A stretch of 64,000 nucleotides of DNA from Oikopleura dioica (taxonomy: Eukaryota; Chordata; Appendicularia; Copelata; Oikopleuridae): the NCBI GenBank assembly GCA_907165135.1, contig OU015567.1, forward strand, positions 7,879,001 to 7,943,000, written 5' to 3'. Shown here one piece after another: positions 35,243 to 44,839 of the stretch (position 1 is the first letter of the stretch; every line of letters begins with the position of its first letter). The translations under genes were made by a program, and so were the position numbers. The notes under the pieces were generated by a model. It saw only the letters and a list, made by a program, of their open reading frames with translations. It made no database searches and was not told the origin of the DNA.

Positions 35243-35401
35243 TATGGTAGCCTTGGGAACGTGGTGGCAAAATGACCCATGGTATCAAATGTTGCTAGGT
35301 GGCTTGAAACCCTATGGTGGTATCTGAGACATTTCATCTACCACCATGCAATTTTACCCTACCATGGTAGATTTTGCCACCACGTTCCGAAAGGCACCAT
35401 G
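35243..35401. repeat. Short fold-back repeat (about 160 bp)
   Basis: The arms contain GGAACGTGGTGGCAAAAT at 35256 and its exact inverse ending 35388, extended imperfectly to ATGGTAGCC / GGCACCAT. The interior repeats CCATGG, GGTGG and ACCATGGTA motifs. It lies directly after the mucin-like gene. The shared ACCATGG core recalls the element at 28706, but the arms are otherwise different. Confidence 0.65.
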
Positions 35402-35915
35402 CGATTCCAAAAAAAAATCCAAGCGGAAAAAAAGCTCGAAAATTCCGCAAAGTGAAAAATTTGAAATGATAAATTTGCGTTTTTCACGGGTCCTTATATA
35501 CAAATCCATTTCCGCAAAATGTAGGTTAAATAAATAGATGAGTAATATAATTCGCGGAGCATTTCCTGTATTATTTGAAAATCAAAACAAATGTTTTACA
35601 TTTCCAGGAATCGTTTCCTGTATTCTAGCTAAAACAAACAAAAAGAACACGGAATGAACGAGAGTAACCTCATTATGAAAACACTTTTTGACCTACTGAC
35701 CTATTGACCTATATTTAAATCAGCGTTATTTTAGCGCGCTCACTTTCGCTTTACGATTCACGGTGTTTACGGCGTTCGTTTGCGTGATTCGGCAGTGGTA
35801 TTTGGTGTTCTCTAATCGCGACCTAGCCGATGCAAGCTTTACCGCTCGATTCAAGGCCGCGACCAGTTTTGTTCTTCGGGAATTACTCTGTCTGCGTTTG
35901 TTTGAAAAACGGAAA
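35402..35915. promoter_or_regulatory. Intergenic region with TATA-like box
   Basis: It contains no confident gene. ATATTTAAAT lies near 35711-35720, roughly 200 bp before the chosen ATG at 35916. The frame is also open upstream of that ATG to 35763, so an earlier start is possible. Confidence 0.35.
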
Positions 35916-37060
35916 ATGGTCTACAACGTTAGCTACTCTCGTGGTGTGATCCCTGGAGCTTGCGCTTCGACAACTAGGCCTGGCGAAAATTTTACTTCCA
36001 CGCAACCGCCTGGATATATACCTGGCAGAAGAACTATTCAACAACCTCCTGCGGTCAATTCATCTAGAGCTGACTCAGTCGTTTATTATGATGAAACTGT
36101 ATCCTTGGAAGAGGCCCGCCGTAGAACTTACGAGTCTAGCCTCAATTTCGGAATCGAAAAAGAGCGCGTTGATCAAATTTTCCGCAAGGCTCCAGTCCAA
36201 GATGATCACATCTCCCATCCGTGTCCAGCTGGTCAGCAGAAAACAGCTTCTGAAGAAATTGTTGTAATCCCTCAAGATCACGATCAGGAAAACGATGACA
36301 ATGAAGATGAGGGAACAGAACCGATTGCAAGTGACGTATTTTTACCAAAGCCAAAATGTAAGTTAATTCAAATTAATTGTAATTAAATTCTTTTTAAGCG
36401 AAAGATGAAAATGTCGACAAGTCGAAATTTGCGCGCGTCAAAGACTTTATGGCAAGATCGATTTCTCCATTCAACAAGAAAAAGAATAGAAAAAAGAAGG
36501 CGATTTCTAAAAGTAATGACGCTTTTAAACTCAGCATTGGATCTTCTGACGACGAACAGACAGAAGATGAAGAAAAATTTTCCGGTAGCATTGTTAGTCA
36601 AACACCCGCTACCCCAGAAAAAGAAAATCTTCCTAATTTGGTTGATGAAGACATGCCATCGGGAGAAGTGAACAACAACAGCGAGAGTAAAGAAGAGTTC
36701 TCCGAACGAGAGGTTGATCTTAAACTCGATAAATCAACCTTCTCACGCTTCCATAAAACTCGTCGAACACAGCGTAATATCTGCTCTCCTCGACTTGCTC
36801 ATCGTCCCCTTCACGAGTCTCCGCTTATTCAGTCATTTTCGCGAACAGACAATGTGCGAAATGAATCCTGTATCAAAACGGAAGCAAAGCCACACGATGA
36901 TGAGAAGAAAGGTGATGACGCCGAGAAGCTGAAGAACTCCTGCGGATTCAAGAACAACAAAGACCTCGCGACTCCAAAGGTAAATATCCGGTCTGGTATT
37001 TTGATCCCGAAAATATTTAATCTCCCTTTGAAATCAGTTTCCCTTTTTCTGGGTGTCTAA
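35916..37060 (+). CDS. Hypothetical charged element protein, about 365 aa
   Basis: Exon 1 runs 35916-36357 (MVYNVSYSRGVIPGACAS), then a 41-bp intron (36358-36398), then exon 2 from 36399. Exon 2 carries a basic run (NKKKNRKKKAISKS), acidic segments and a SRFHKTRRTQRN region. A possible further donor at 36980 leaves the C terminus open; without it the frame stops at 37060. The upstream open frame to 35763 would add 51 residues. No family recognised. It resembles the other charged, disordered proteins of the element, probably nuclear or virion-associated. Confidence 0.55.
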
Positions 37061-37499
37061 ATATTATCTCGGGAATTTATGAGACGATTGGGAACGGAAA
37101 AAAATCACTGAACCTTGCCACAATATCCGTAGTTTTAGTAACGACCCATCATTCCAAAGCCAAAGTTACGAAAAAATAGTGAGTGCGAAAACTTGCAATT
37201 TGTTGATTTCAATCTTTTTAAAGCGGATTCGCTGATAAAATCATTTATGGGAATTTGAGAAGGTTGTAAAGCACTGCGGTCATGTCTTTATATTACTCTG
37301 AAGTACCCTGCAATACACAGATCTCCCGCGCTCGCGCGCAAAGATCAAAACAACATCTGCTTTTCCTTCTAGCGCCATCATTCCGCTCTTTAACGCTATC
37401 CTACCAAAGTACCAAATATAACCAAGACTTTTTTCTGAGCCAAACTACAAAACAAATCTACTTTCATCCTTTTACAAGCTTTTCAACTTTTACGCAAGT
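37061..37499. other. Intergenic stretch, no gene seen
   Basis: AT-rich, no confident reading frame. It contains a short alternating CG block (CGCGCTCGCGCGC near 37330) and may hold the promoter of the next small gene. Confidence 0.35.
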
Positions 37500-37844
37500 A
37501 TGATCATCAACGTCCAGCAAATCAAGCCAGAGTCAACTAACAAAAAGACAATGCGCCGTCTCCGCAAGTTTCTGCGAAAAACTTTCTTGGTCAAAACTTT
37601 GCGATACCCTATTGGGGAAATCGAACGAGGCCTCAACGTCGATTCTGATATTGACCAACGACCTGGTGCTATTGATTCTGCTGCTGTTCGTTATCTTACC
37701 CGCGTCAGAAACCCATATGCTCCTGAAGATGAACCCGACTCGCTGATGACTCGCATGAGCGAGGAAGAGTTGAGATACGCCACTATAAGACGCTCTTATT
37801 CTTTCCGATACAAGTACTCCAACAACTATATTTTCCCTTTGTAA
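37500..37844 (+). CDS. Small basic element protein, 114 aa, single exon
   Basis: An ATG-to-stop frame of 114 residues. It is basic near the N terminus (KKTMRRLRKFLRKTFLVK), then acidic, and ends in an Arg/Tyr-rich tail (IRRSYSFRYKYSNNY). No family recognised. The Arg-rich helix may bind nucleic acid or membranes (inference). Confidence 0.55.
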   Translation: MIINVQQIKPESTNKKTMRRLRKFLRKTFLVKTLRYPIGEIERGLNVDSDIDQRPGAIDSAAVRYLTRVRNPYAPEDEPDSLMTRMSEEELRYATIRRSYSFRYKYSNNYIFPL

Positions 37845-39275
37845 TTTCTATTATCACCAAATTCAAATATTGCTATGTATCTCAACCAACCGTATTTCCA
37901 AACAGATTTAATTCTTGTGAACTATTTTCTTCCAGATTGATTCTAATTATTTTCCCATGCCCTAAACCTATTATTTTAACCCAAATAAAATTTCAAAAGC
38001 AAACTTCACACTACTCAGCGGGTAATTTCCTGCAGCGCCCCCCTTTTTTTCCTCATATAGTGGTCTGAGTTTCGTTCAGAATTATCTCAAAAATGTAATT
38101 GATAAAAGAAAAAACCCAGTACCAGCTTGTGAGAATGATCGTAAAATGAACCAAATATGTCGAAGAAGACCTCGAGAAAAATCAGAATATGTTCCTTTAT
38201 GTTATCATTACTCTCCTAAAATGTCGCGTTAACAATTTCTTAACAGTATGTGCAATCAGTCTCTTATGTTTAATTATTAAAAATTATAAAATGGCTCAAA
38301 AAGCTAAAAAGTTAGAGAGTTAAAAGAGGGTTTATATTTATATGATAAAATGTAGCTAAATGTTTAGAGAAACGGTATATTATCCATCGGATTTAAATTA
38401 ATAAAATGTAGCTAAATGCATTTTTATCACGAAGTTTCAGAATTTCATAATATTACTAAATGAGGCAAAATGTAAAGACGACCCAATATTACTTCATCCG
38501 ATATATAACTGTACTATAAATGAAAACTAAATGAAAATGATATTCTAGTCGCGTTCCACCTTTATTTATACTGTCTTATAAAATGCAATATGCAAAAACT
38601 TGGTAAAATATAAAGTACATTTCTCAAATATTTTATTCTTATTAAACATAAAATGAAGCTTAATATCTCAGAGATTTGATGACAGTTGTCTTGCCTTCTA
38701 TAATATAAAATGAGTCGGTTTGAATTATGATACCTATTCCCCTGCATCTTGTGCAAATGATATGCCTAAAGCTTCTCATCCAACAGTAATGATATTTTCC
38801 TCTATCTGTTTCTATTCGTTAATAAATTCAAATATAAAATGATTCTATTGGTAATTTCAAAGCTAAACCACTGCATCGTATAAAATGATATACCTTTAAC
38901 TATTTATTCTCATATAAAATGATTCGATTGGCAAATGAAACCCTATTCCATGGCACCTGATATTCTTGTAGAATGATATACTTATACCTCATCCTCATTT
39001 TGATTCAAGCTCAAACTACAATACATAAAGAATTTATCTATCTTTGTTTTGATCTTTGAAAGCCTGATTCTGAAACCAATGCAGGGTATACTAAACACCA
39101 ATGTTCAAAACAACACTTTTCTAGCGGTTCTAAATTGCGTTCTACTATTGCAATAACACATAAAATCCTGCTTGATCTTAAACGATTAAAAAGACCATTT
39201 AGAAAACACAATCTAGATAAAATTTCAAATTTATTTCATTTTTGATCACGCAAAAAGAAACAAAGTAACGACTCT
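37845..39275. repeat. AT-rich non-coding region with degenerate tandem repeats
   Basis: 1.4 kb without a gene. The motif TAAAATG recurs at least ten times between 38285 and 38980. Three longer degenerate units start ATATAAAATGA at 38703, 38832 and 38912. Each continues with an ATTGG/GTTTG block, a GCA-rich centre and a second AATGATAT. The spacing is about 80 bp for the last two units and 130 bp for the first. The region lies between convergently ending genes on the plus and minus strands. It could be a regulatory array, a replication-associated region or a decayed satellite. Confidence 0.6.
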
Positions 39276-39949
39276 TTATTCTTTTGCAGCTTTTCGTTTC
39301 TGGAGTCGGTAGAAATCTTCCACTTTCGCGGCGAGCCAGGGATCCATTTCTCGGGGTACAGCAAACTCGTCCTCATCGCTACTAATTTCCTCGCCAGATG
39401 TGTGCTTGGCCGGTCGGAATTCGTGCATCAGAGCTTCCACAATTGCTGGAGGTTTTGATTTTGCAGCTCGAGCGAGATCGCAAACAATATAAAAGCCGTC
39501 GTCCAACAGGTCGTCGATAAAAATCTGCTTTTTCTTGCAAATCGGATTCGAGCAGGTTCGTGACTTAAGACAGCTTAAAAGGTCATAACTCGCCTGGCTG
39601 GGACGGTCAGCATTTATCTCGATTGCTCGGTAGTTGATCGAATCGACTGCTTTCAAGAGCTCCGCGTTTGTCCGCTTGATAAACACAATTTCAGTTTTCT
39701 TATCAGCGGTAGTGTTACTTGCACTTGATCCCGGTGTTGTAGGTGGCGAGGTTTTTTCTGGAATTCGCTTGGAACATTTTCTCGTATTTTGACTCTTATT
39801 TAGTTCAGATAAATTCAAGTGTGGAATGATAGCACACTCGGGAGCGGGTTTTGAAAACTCACGAGCGACTCTTGTAATAACACTTCTTTTAGACCGACGA
39901 TTTGACTGTCAGCGAACATGCAGCGATGCTTGGCGGTGGTGGAATTCAT
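39276..39949 (-). CDS. Hypothetical element protein, about 201 aa, two exons
   Basis: The proposed start at 39949 gives MNSTTAKHRCMFADSQ. The exon ends at 39863; a 68-bp intron leads to 39794, and the second exon runs to the stop at 39276. It contains a folded-looking core (AIEINADRPSQASYDLLSCL), a Cys cluster (CLKSRTCSNPICKKKQ), then FIDDLLDDGFYIVCDLARAAKS. The C terminus is acidic, then amphipathic (DPWLAAKVEDFYRLQKRK). The Cys spacing could bind a metal, but no known finger fits. The frame is open further upstream to 40021. It diverges from the plus-strand genes that follow. Confidence 0.55.
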
Positions 39950-40045
39950 GGTCACGTTTCCATTGCGGTTGGTGTTACTGCTAGAATTCGCAGTAAACTC
40001 GGAGATTTCGCGGATGTACACTCGCCAGGTCTACAAGCCAAATTA

Positions 40046-40375
40046 ATGGAGACTGTGATTCAGCATGAGGCAAATAAAAAGAAAGAAATCAAGCAAGAAA
40101 ATACGGAAAACTGCGAGGAATTCGAAGGTGAACCCTTTTCACCAATATCCGATAAGCTTGAAAAGATGCGGCCATATAATGAGATTGCTCAAGATTCGTC
40201 TATGAGTAAGATCAAGGTCAAGGCCACATCGCCCAATTACAAGGTCAATGAGCAAGAATCAAAACAAGCTCCTGCGCCTACAGACGATGCATCGGAACTT
40301 GCGCCTACCTCAACCTCACAACACGATTCATCAGAATCAAAGAAAGAGGTAAAGAGAAATAAGAGTGTTTTATGA
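40046..40375 (+). CDS. Small charged element protein, about 109 aa
   Basis: The frame is open from 39902, but its first part overlaps the minus-strand gene; the ATG at 40046 (METVIQHEANKKKEIK) is the more likely start. The product is Lys/Glu/Ser-rich and disordered, ending KKEVKRNKSVL. The stop overlaps the next gene's start (ATGA at 40372), a compact arrangement common in viral genomes. No family recognised; it could also be an upstream exon of the following gene. Confidence 0.4.
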   Translation: METVIQHEANKKKEIKQENTENCEEFEGEPFSPISDKLEKMRPYNEIAQDSSMSKIKVKATSPNYKVNEQESKQAPAPTDDASELAPTSTSQHDSSESKKEVKRNKSVL

Positions 40376-41573
40376 ATAGAATATTTTCTAAGATTCGATC
40401 TTTACTTGCTGCAGTGCCAAAACAAAAACAAATGCTTGAAGAGAAAGCTCAAAATCCAGTTTTCTTCCCTCCACTACCAAGACCACCGACTCCACAAGAA
40501 ACTATTTCTTCTCCCGCTACTGGAGGAATTAATTATCCAGTGAGATTTCCAATTATCCCGTTGCGCTCGAATGGTCCTAAAAAACCGCCTATTTATGAAA
40601 TGCCTATTATAACTGACTTGTAAGTTTTAGTTTGCTTATCGTGAGCTTACTGTTCTTAAAGGGTTCGTGAACGTCGAGAAAGAAAACAGCAAGAAAAAGA
40701 GGACGAACGACGGCGATATCAGGAAGAAATTAATAATGGGCATCGGACTTTTGGTAAAGGGGGTTCGAATCTCACTCCCCCTGACCCATTTGACAGAAAA
40801 GAAGCCGCCTATTTTTCATTTGGAAGCTCGAAAACTGAGGAAGACAACGATGAAGATGAAAGCACTCAGATGGGTTTTGGTAAAAATGTTATCATTGATG
40901 AAATCGCGTTGGCTGAAAGAGTGAAAGAAGGCTCGCCTTCTCAAAAAGAAATTTTGGAATCAAAGAAAGCGTTTACGACTATGCCCGTCCCTGATTCGGT
41001 CATCAAGAAGGAAGCTAATGATCCGGGTGAGCCTGCTTCTTCGCCCGCATTATCATCATCATCGTCAACCTCGTGGTTTTCATCGTCTCCTTCTTCTTGG
41101 AATTCTTCAAGAACTCTTACCAAGTCGACAAGTCAGAGTAGCGGTGGAACGTCATCTTATGACGACGATGAAGAAGATTTCGACGTTAACGATAATTTTG
41201 AAACAGATCAACCGCAGAAAACGACTCAGGTTTTGTTACTCCATGAAATAAAGAAAAAGCGAATGGAAGAGCTTGCAACAATCGTTGAAGATAGCGATGA
41301 CTCTGAAACACAAGCAACTAGTTCCTCGCCGCTGGCTACAAACATTGAATCAGCCGATTTCCAAGCGGTAAATAAAAATTCAGTAGATAACAAATTATCC
41401 CATTTTAGGTAGAAGAAACTATGGAAGTCGTAATGAATGAAGAAGAGTTGAAGAAAGATGAAGTACCGAAAAATGATGAAGAGCCTGCAAAAAATGAAGA
41501 CATTTTTGTTCCTCGAAGATCAAAACGTCAAAGAACACAGACTGATTTTTATGGATATGGCAAGAAAAAGTAA
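40372..41573 (+). CDS. Hypothetical charged element protein, 372 aa, three exons
   Basis: Exons 40372-40619, 40662-41367 and 41409-41573 join in frame over introns of 42 and 41 bp. The start is MNRIFSKIRSLLAAVPKQ, followed by a Pro-rich segment. A highly charged region follows the first intron (RERRERKQQEKEDERRRY), probably a single alpha helix or coiled coil. A long Ser tract is encoded by TCA/TCT runs near 41050-41130. The C terminus is basic, ending FYGYGKKK. No domain recognised. The overall style matches its neighbours. Confidence 0.6.
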
Positions 41574-41946
41574 ATCATATCTTCACTGTTAGGGACTAGA
41601 TCACTTATCATTATATTCTTAAAATGTTCGCTGTCTGCCACGGCGGCGGCGTAACTTTCGATCCTTTTTCCTATCTGTGTTAGAATACCGGCAAGTCGCA
41701 TTCCTTCCGCTATCGCACCTTCACCAATTCTCAAAATACATCCGCGCACTGGCGGTCACTTCTTTTCATCTTTGAAATACTGAAAACAGAATCTACCCTG
41801 TATCGTTTGATGCTCATTGAGGGTGTCGCTGTTAAAACTTTAGGATTATACTTGGGAAGTGAGGATTTTCACTGCCAAATTGTTTTTACGTTTGGCATAG
41901 AAATAAACCAAGAGGAGATTAATTAAATGTTTACTTTTTCTCATTA
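41574..41946 (-). other. Intergenic; possible small minus-strand ORF
   Basis: A minus-strand frame from about 41748 to 41549 reads RLAGILTQIGKRIESY and AAAVADSEHFKNIM with helical, alanine-rich character unlike random sequence. It lacks a good ATG context and overlaps the 3' end of the preceding gene by 25 bp. It may be an exon of a small convergent gene. Otherwise nothing is seen here. Confidence 0.25.
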
Positions 41947-44839
41947 ATGAGTGAATTGAATGAAAACAAGGAGGACAAATGTCACGAGAGGTTTAATTTT
42001 GAAGATTGTCAAGAGAGCTCGAATATCGTTAATGAGTCGACCGATTCAAACAATGGATTACGAGCAATTCCAGTTCCACCAAGAGAGCAATCGACGTCGG
42101 TATCAGAACTTTCTCTGGGAGCGTCAACTTCGGATTCATTCGGCGCCAGCGTCGTTACCGCAAATACAAACGTTTCCAGAGAGCGAGAGCTTCATTTCGA
42201 TGTCAACCAGCTCGAATGCGAGCGGAAATTCCTTGACCTTGACAGCGGACGAATCATCGTCGGAGCCCTTGCCACCGAGGCAAGTACCGTTGAACGAAAT
42301 AATGGTAATGCGGGAGACTTTAACAATTTCGAGCAGCTTCCAAGAACTACTGCACGCAATGCTTTTGAGAATTCAAGAACACCGCCAAACCGATATAAAA
42401 CGAGTCACCATAATCCTGGCAATAACACTTCTGCTCCTTTTACTAATTATGGCACCTTTGATCCAGCTTCGCTTGCACTAAACAAGGCTCCTCCTTTGCA
42501 AGTTGATTGCGATAAAAGGGAAATTCTTATTATGCAAGAGGATTACAACAGGCGGTTCTCATCAATTTATCGAAAGAATTCGATTCTTGAATCCGAGCTC
42601 CATTTGCACACTCACTATCAAAATTCTCCTGCGAACTTATCCTTACCGCTTCAACGGCTTGAACGCGCTTTTATCGGAGATGCCCTCAGACACAGGTTTA
42701 TGTTTAAGAACTCGGCTATGGATTTTAAACAGCATGTCAAATCTCCTGTGAATGTTCGATTGACAAGTGCACAATGGTCCAGATGCGCCCGGAGGGTTGC
42801 AAAAAATATTACAGGTGCCAGCCTGTTTTATCCACATCGCGACAATTGGGAATCATCTTCAGCTGCTGACAATGATCTTTATTCGAAAATCTTTTCCTCA
42901 GACGATTCCGGCGCTGACTTTCAACTGCGATTTTTGGATTTCCCCGCTTTGTCCCAGAATAAGTCATTCGATGAATCGTCATCGTGTCTTGCCCTTTTAG
43001 AGTCATATTATAGTCTGCTTAACCCGCAGTTCATAAAAAGGACGATGACGGAAAAAAGCGCCAATGGAACAATCCGCAACGTTCAGAAGCTAAGAGTCAT
43101 AACTACTAATCTACAGTTTCTCAGTCCAGTAGAAGATCATTGCTCGACTTCTGGCTGTAATCGATTTATTCCAAACATCTTTTGTTTCGAAGAACTTGTT
43201 AACAAAGCAGCTGAGTATTCATTTGATCCCGGCTTTATCGAATACAACGCAGTGGATATTACGATGGAATACTATTCTCTTTGGGAATTTGTCGCGGGCA
43301 AGCTCTTCTTTAATGCCGGAAAAAGGAATTCGACTGCTGCTGAAGTTGACGAAGTAAATCGCCGTGAAAATGAACCTTTTAATGATCATGCTGAGGATAT
43401 TCAAATTACTCGAAGAGCGAGTGATATTATCCAGTCGCGCCGTGGTCCAATCGAAACCGTTAACGCTGATCCATGTTCATACAAGTTGACCGATCGTTTA
43501 TTTTACGATTCTTACGGCGAACAGCGATTTATCAAATACAATTATGAGGCCAGCCGTTATTATGTTAAATCTTTTCATCTAGCAGATACCGACTTATTCG
43601 CGTACACAGCATTGATCGGCGTTCTTATTCAAGCGGTGGTACCTTACTATATTCCTTCACAACTGATGAGCGGCGATCAACGAAGTCAACTCACTAATGT
43701 TCTCCCTGACGATGTGGATTGCGATGTCAACGCCGAGAATAATTATACCCGCAAGATGAAATCAGATTGGCGTGCTGGTTTGAGAGGAATAAAAAGACCG
43801 AAGTTGATGAACTCAGAAATGCTGAAACTTGAAAATTGTTTTTGTACCGACGCACGGAATAGCTCTTACTCGAAAATAATTCAGTTGGATATTTTCAAAT
43901 ATGAAGTAATCAGGGATCACTGCCCAAACTCAAATATTGGCTATTTGATAATGCTAACGAAGAATTTTCTCGACTTAACCGACGGGGAGCAAACAAAACT
44001 TCGCAGAATTTATTCCCAGCCGGTCGACACATCTTTTGAGGATCCACCAAAGATCAAAACAAAACAACGGGCACTGCGAATGTCACTCTTTTCGCAAATC
44101 AAATTCGTTCAAGATCTTTTCAGACGTTCGCAATCACTCTATCACGGATATGTAAGTAAGTGTTACTCAACTGGATTGGCATCTCTCCCAACAAAATCAA
44201 CATGCTTTCAAAATCTCGTTTCATGTAATGGTTACGCGAAGATTGATGTTGACCTTACCCCTACTCTTTGTCCACGGTGTTTGAGTGGTCTCAATTCAAC
44301 ACGAAACCGTATGGCATCAATACTCAAATGGCGTGAACCCGTTCACAACGCTGTTATTGAAAAAAGGCAGTTGCAGTTCAATACTCTCATATCGGACAAT
44401 GTGGAACTTGATGAAATTTTCATTCACGATGTCGTCGCAAAAGAAAAGAACCAAGTAAGTTGAATTTATGAACACATATTTGTTCATTTTTTAACTCTCT
44501 GCTGCTCTCATGACACCCTCTTTAGCGACTTAAACGTAAACAAACATGGGAAATGGAAGGCTCAGAAAAGATGGAGGCGAGCTTTGCCCAAAAACTACCT
44601 CGTCATAACCATTCATCAGCGAAAAAAAGCACCCGAGAATATAACACAAGGTTAGATTTTCATTTTACGACTTTTTAAGAGAATAATTTAGTGACGAACC
44701 CACTACGTCAAATGGTGCAAATTTCTCCAAGAAGGTCGCCACTCGCGGACAACAATCGTCAAGATCAACCCCTAGAAGAGACTCCACAAAATTTTACGAC
44801 TGCCCAGCAGATCGAGCAGGTTTTGAATTAATGAAATGA
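41947..44839 (+). CDS. Very large orphan element protein, 926 aa, three exons
   Basis: Exon 1 is an uninterrupted 836 codons (41947-44454); exons 44526-44650 and 44692-44839 add a basic, Ser-rich tail. Residues 1-180 are disordered. From about 190 on the protein looks globular: REILIMQEDYNRRFSSIYRK, LTSAQWSRCARRVAKNITGA, FFNAGKR, ADTDLFAYTALIGVLIQAVV. Two Cys groups (CSTSGCNRF near 400; CPRCLSGL near 780) hint at metal binding. No Walker A, polymerase, protease or integrase motif is visible. The stop TGA overlaps the ATG of the next frame. A minor capsid or terminal-protein role is conceivable from size and position, but this is only a guess. Confidence 0.7.
41960..42481 (+). CDS. Overlapping alternative-frame ORF with C-terminal hydrophobic segment (173 codons)
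   Basis: It is nested in the 5' part of the 926-aa gene in another frame. It starts MKTRRTNVTRGLILK, has a Ser/Pro/Leu-rich middle (SAPASLPQIQTFPESESF), and ends with a strongly hydrophobic run (VTIILAITLLLLLLIMAP) close to the stop, as in tail-anchored membrane proteins. It may be chance, because the host frame there is low-complexity. The membrane-anchor-like end makes it worth testing. Confidence 0.3.
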   Translation: MKTRRTNVTRGLILKIVKRARISLMSRPIQTMDYEQFQFHQESNRRRYQNFLWERQLRIHSAPASLPQIQTFPESESFISMSTSSNASGNSLTLTADESSSEPLPPRQVPLNEIMVMRETLTISSSFQELLHAMLLRIQEHRQTDIKRVTIILAITLLLLLLIMAPLIQLRLH

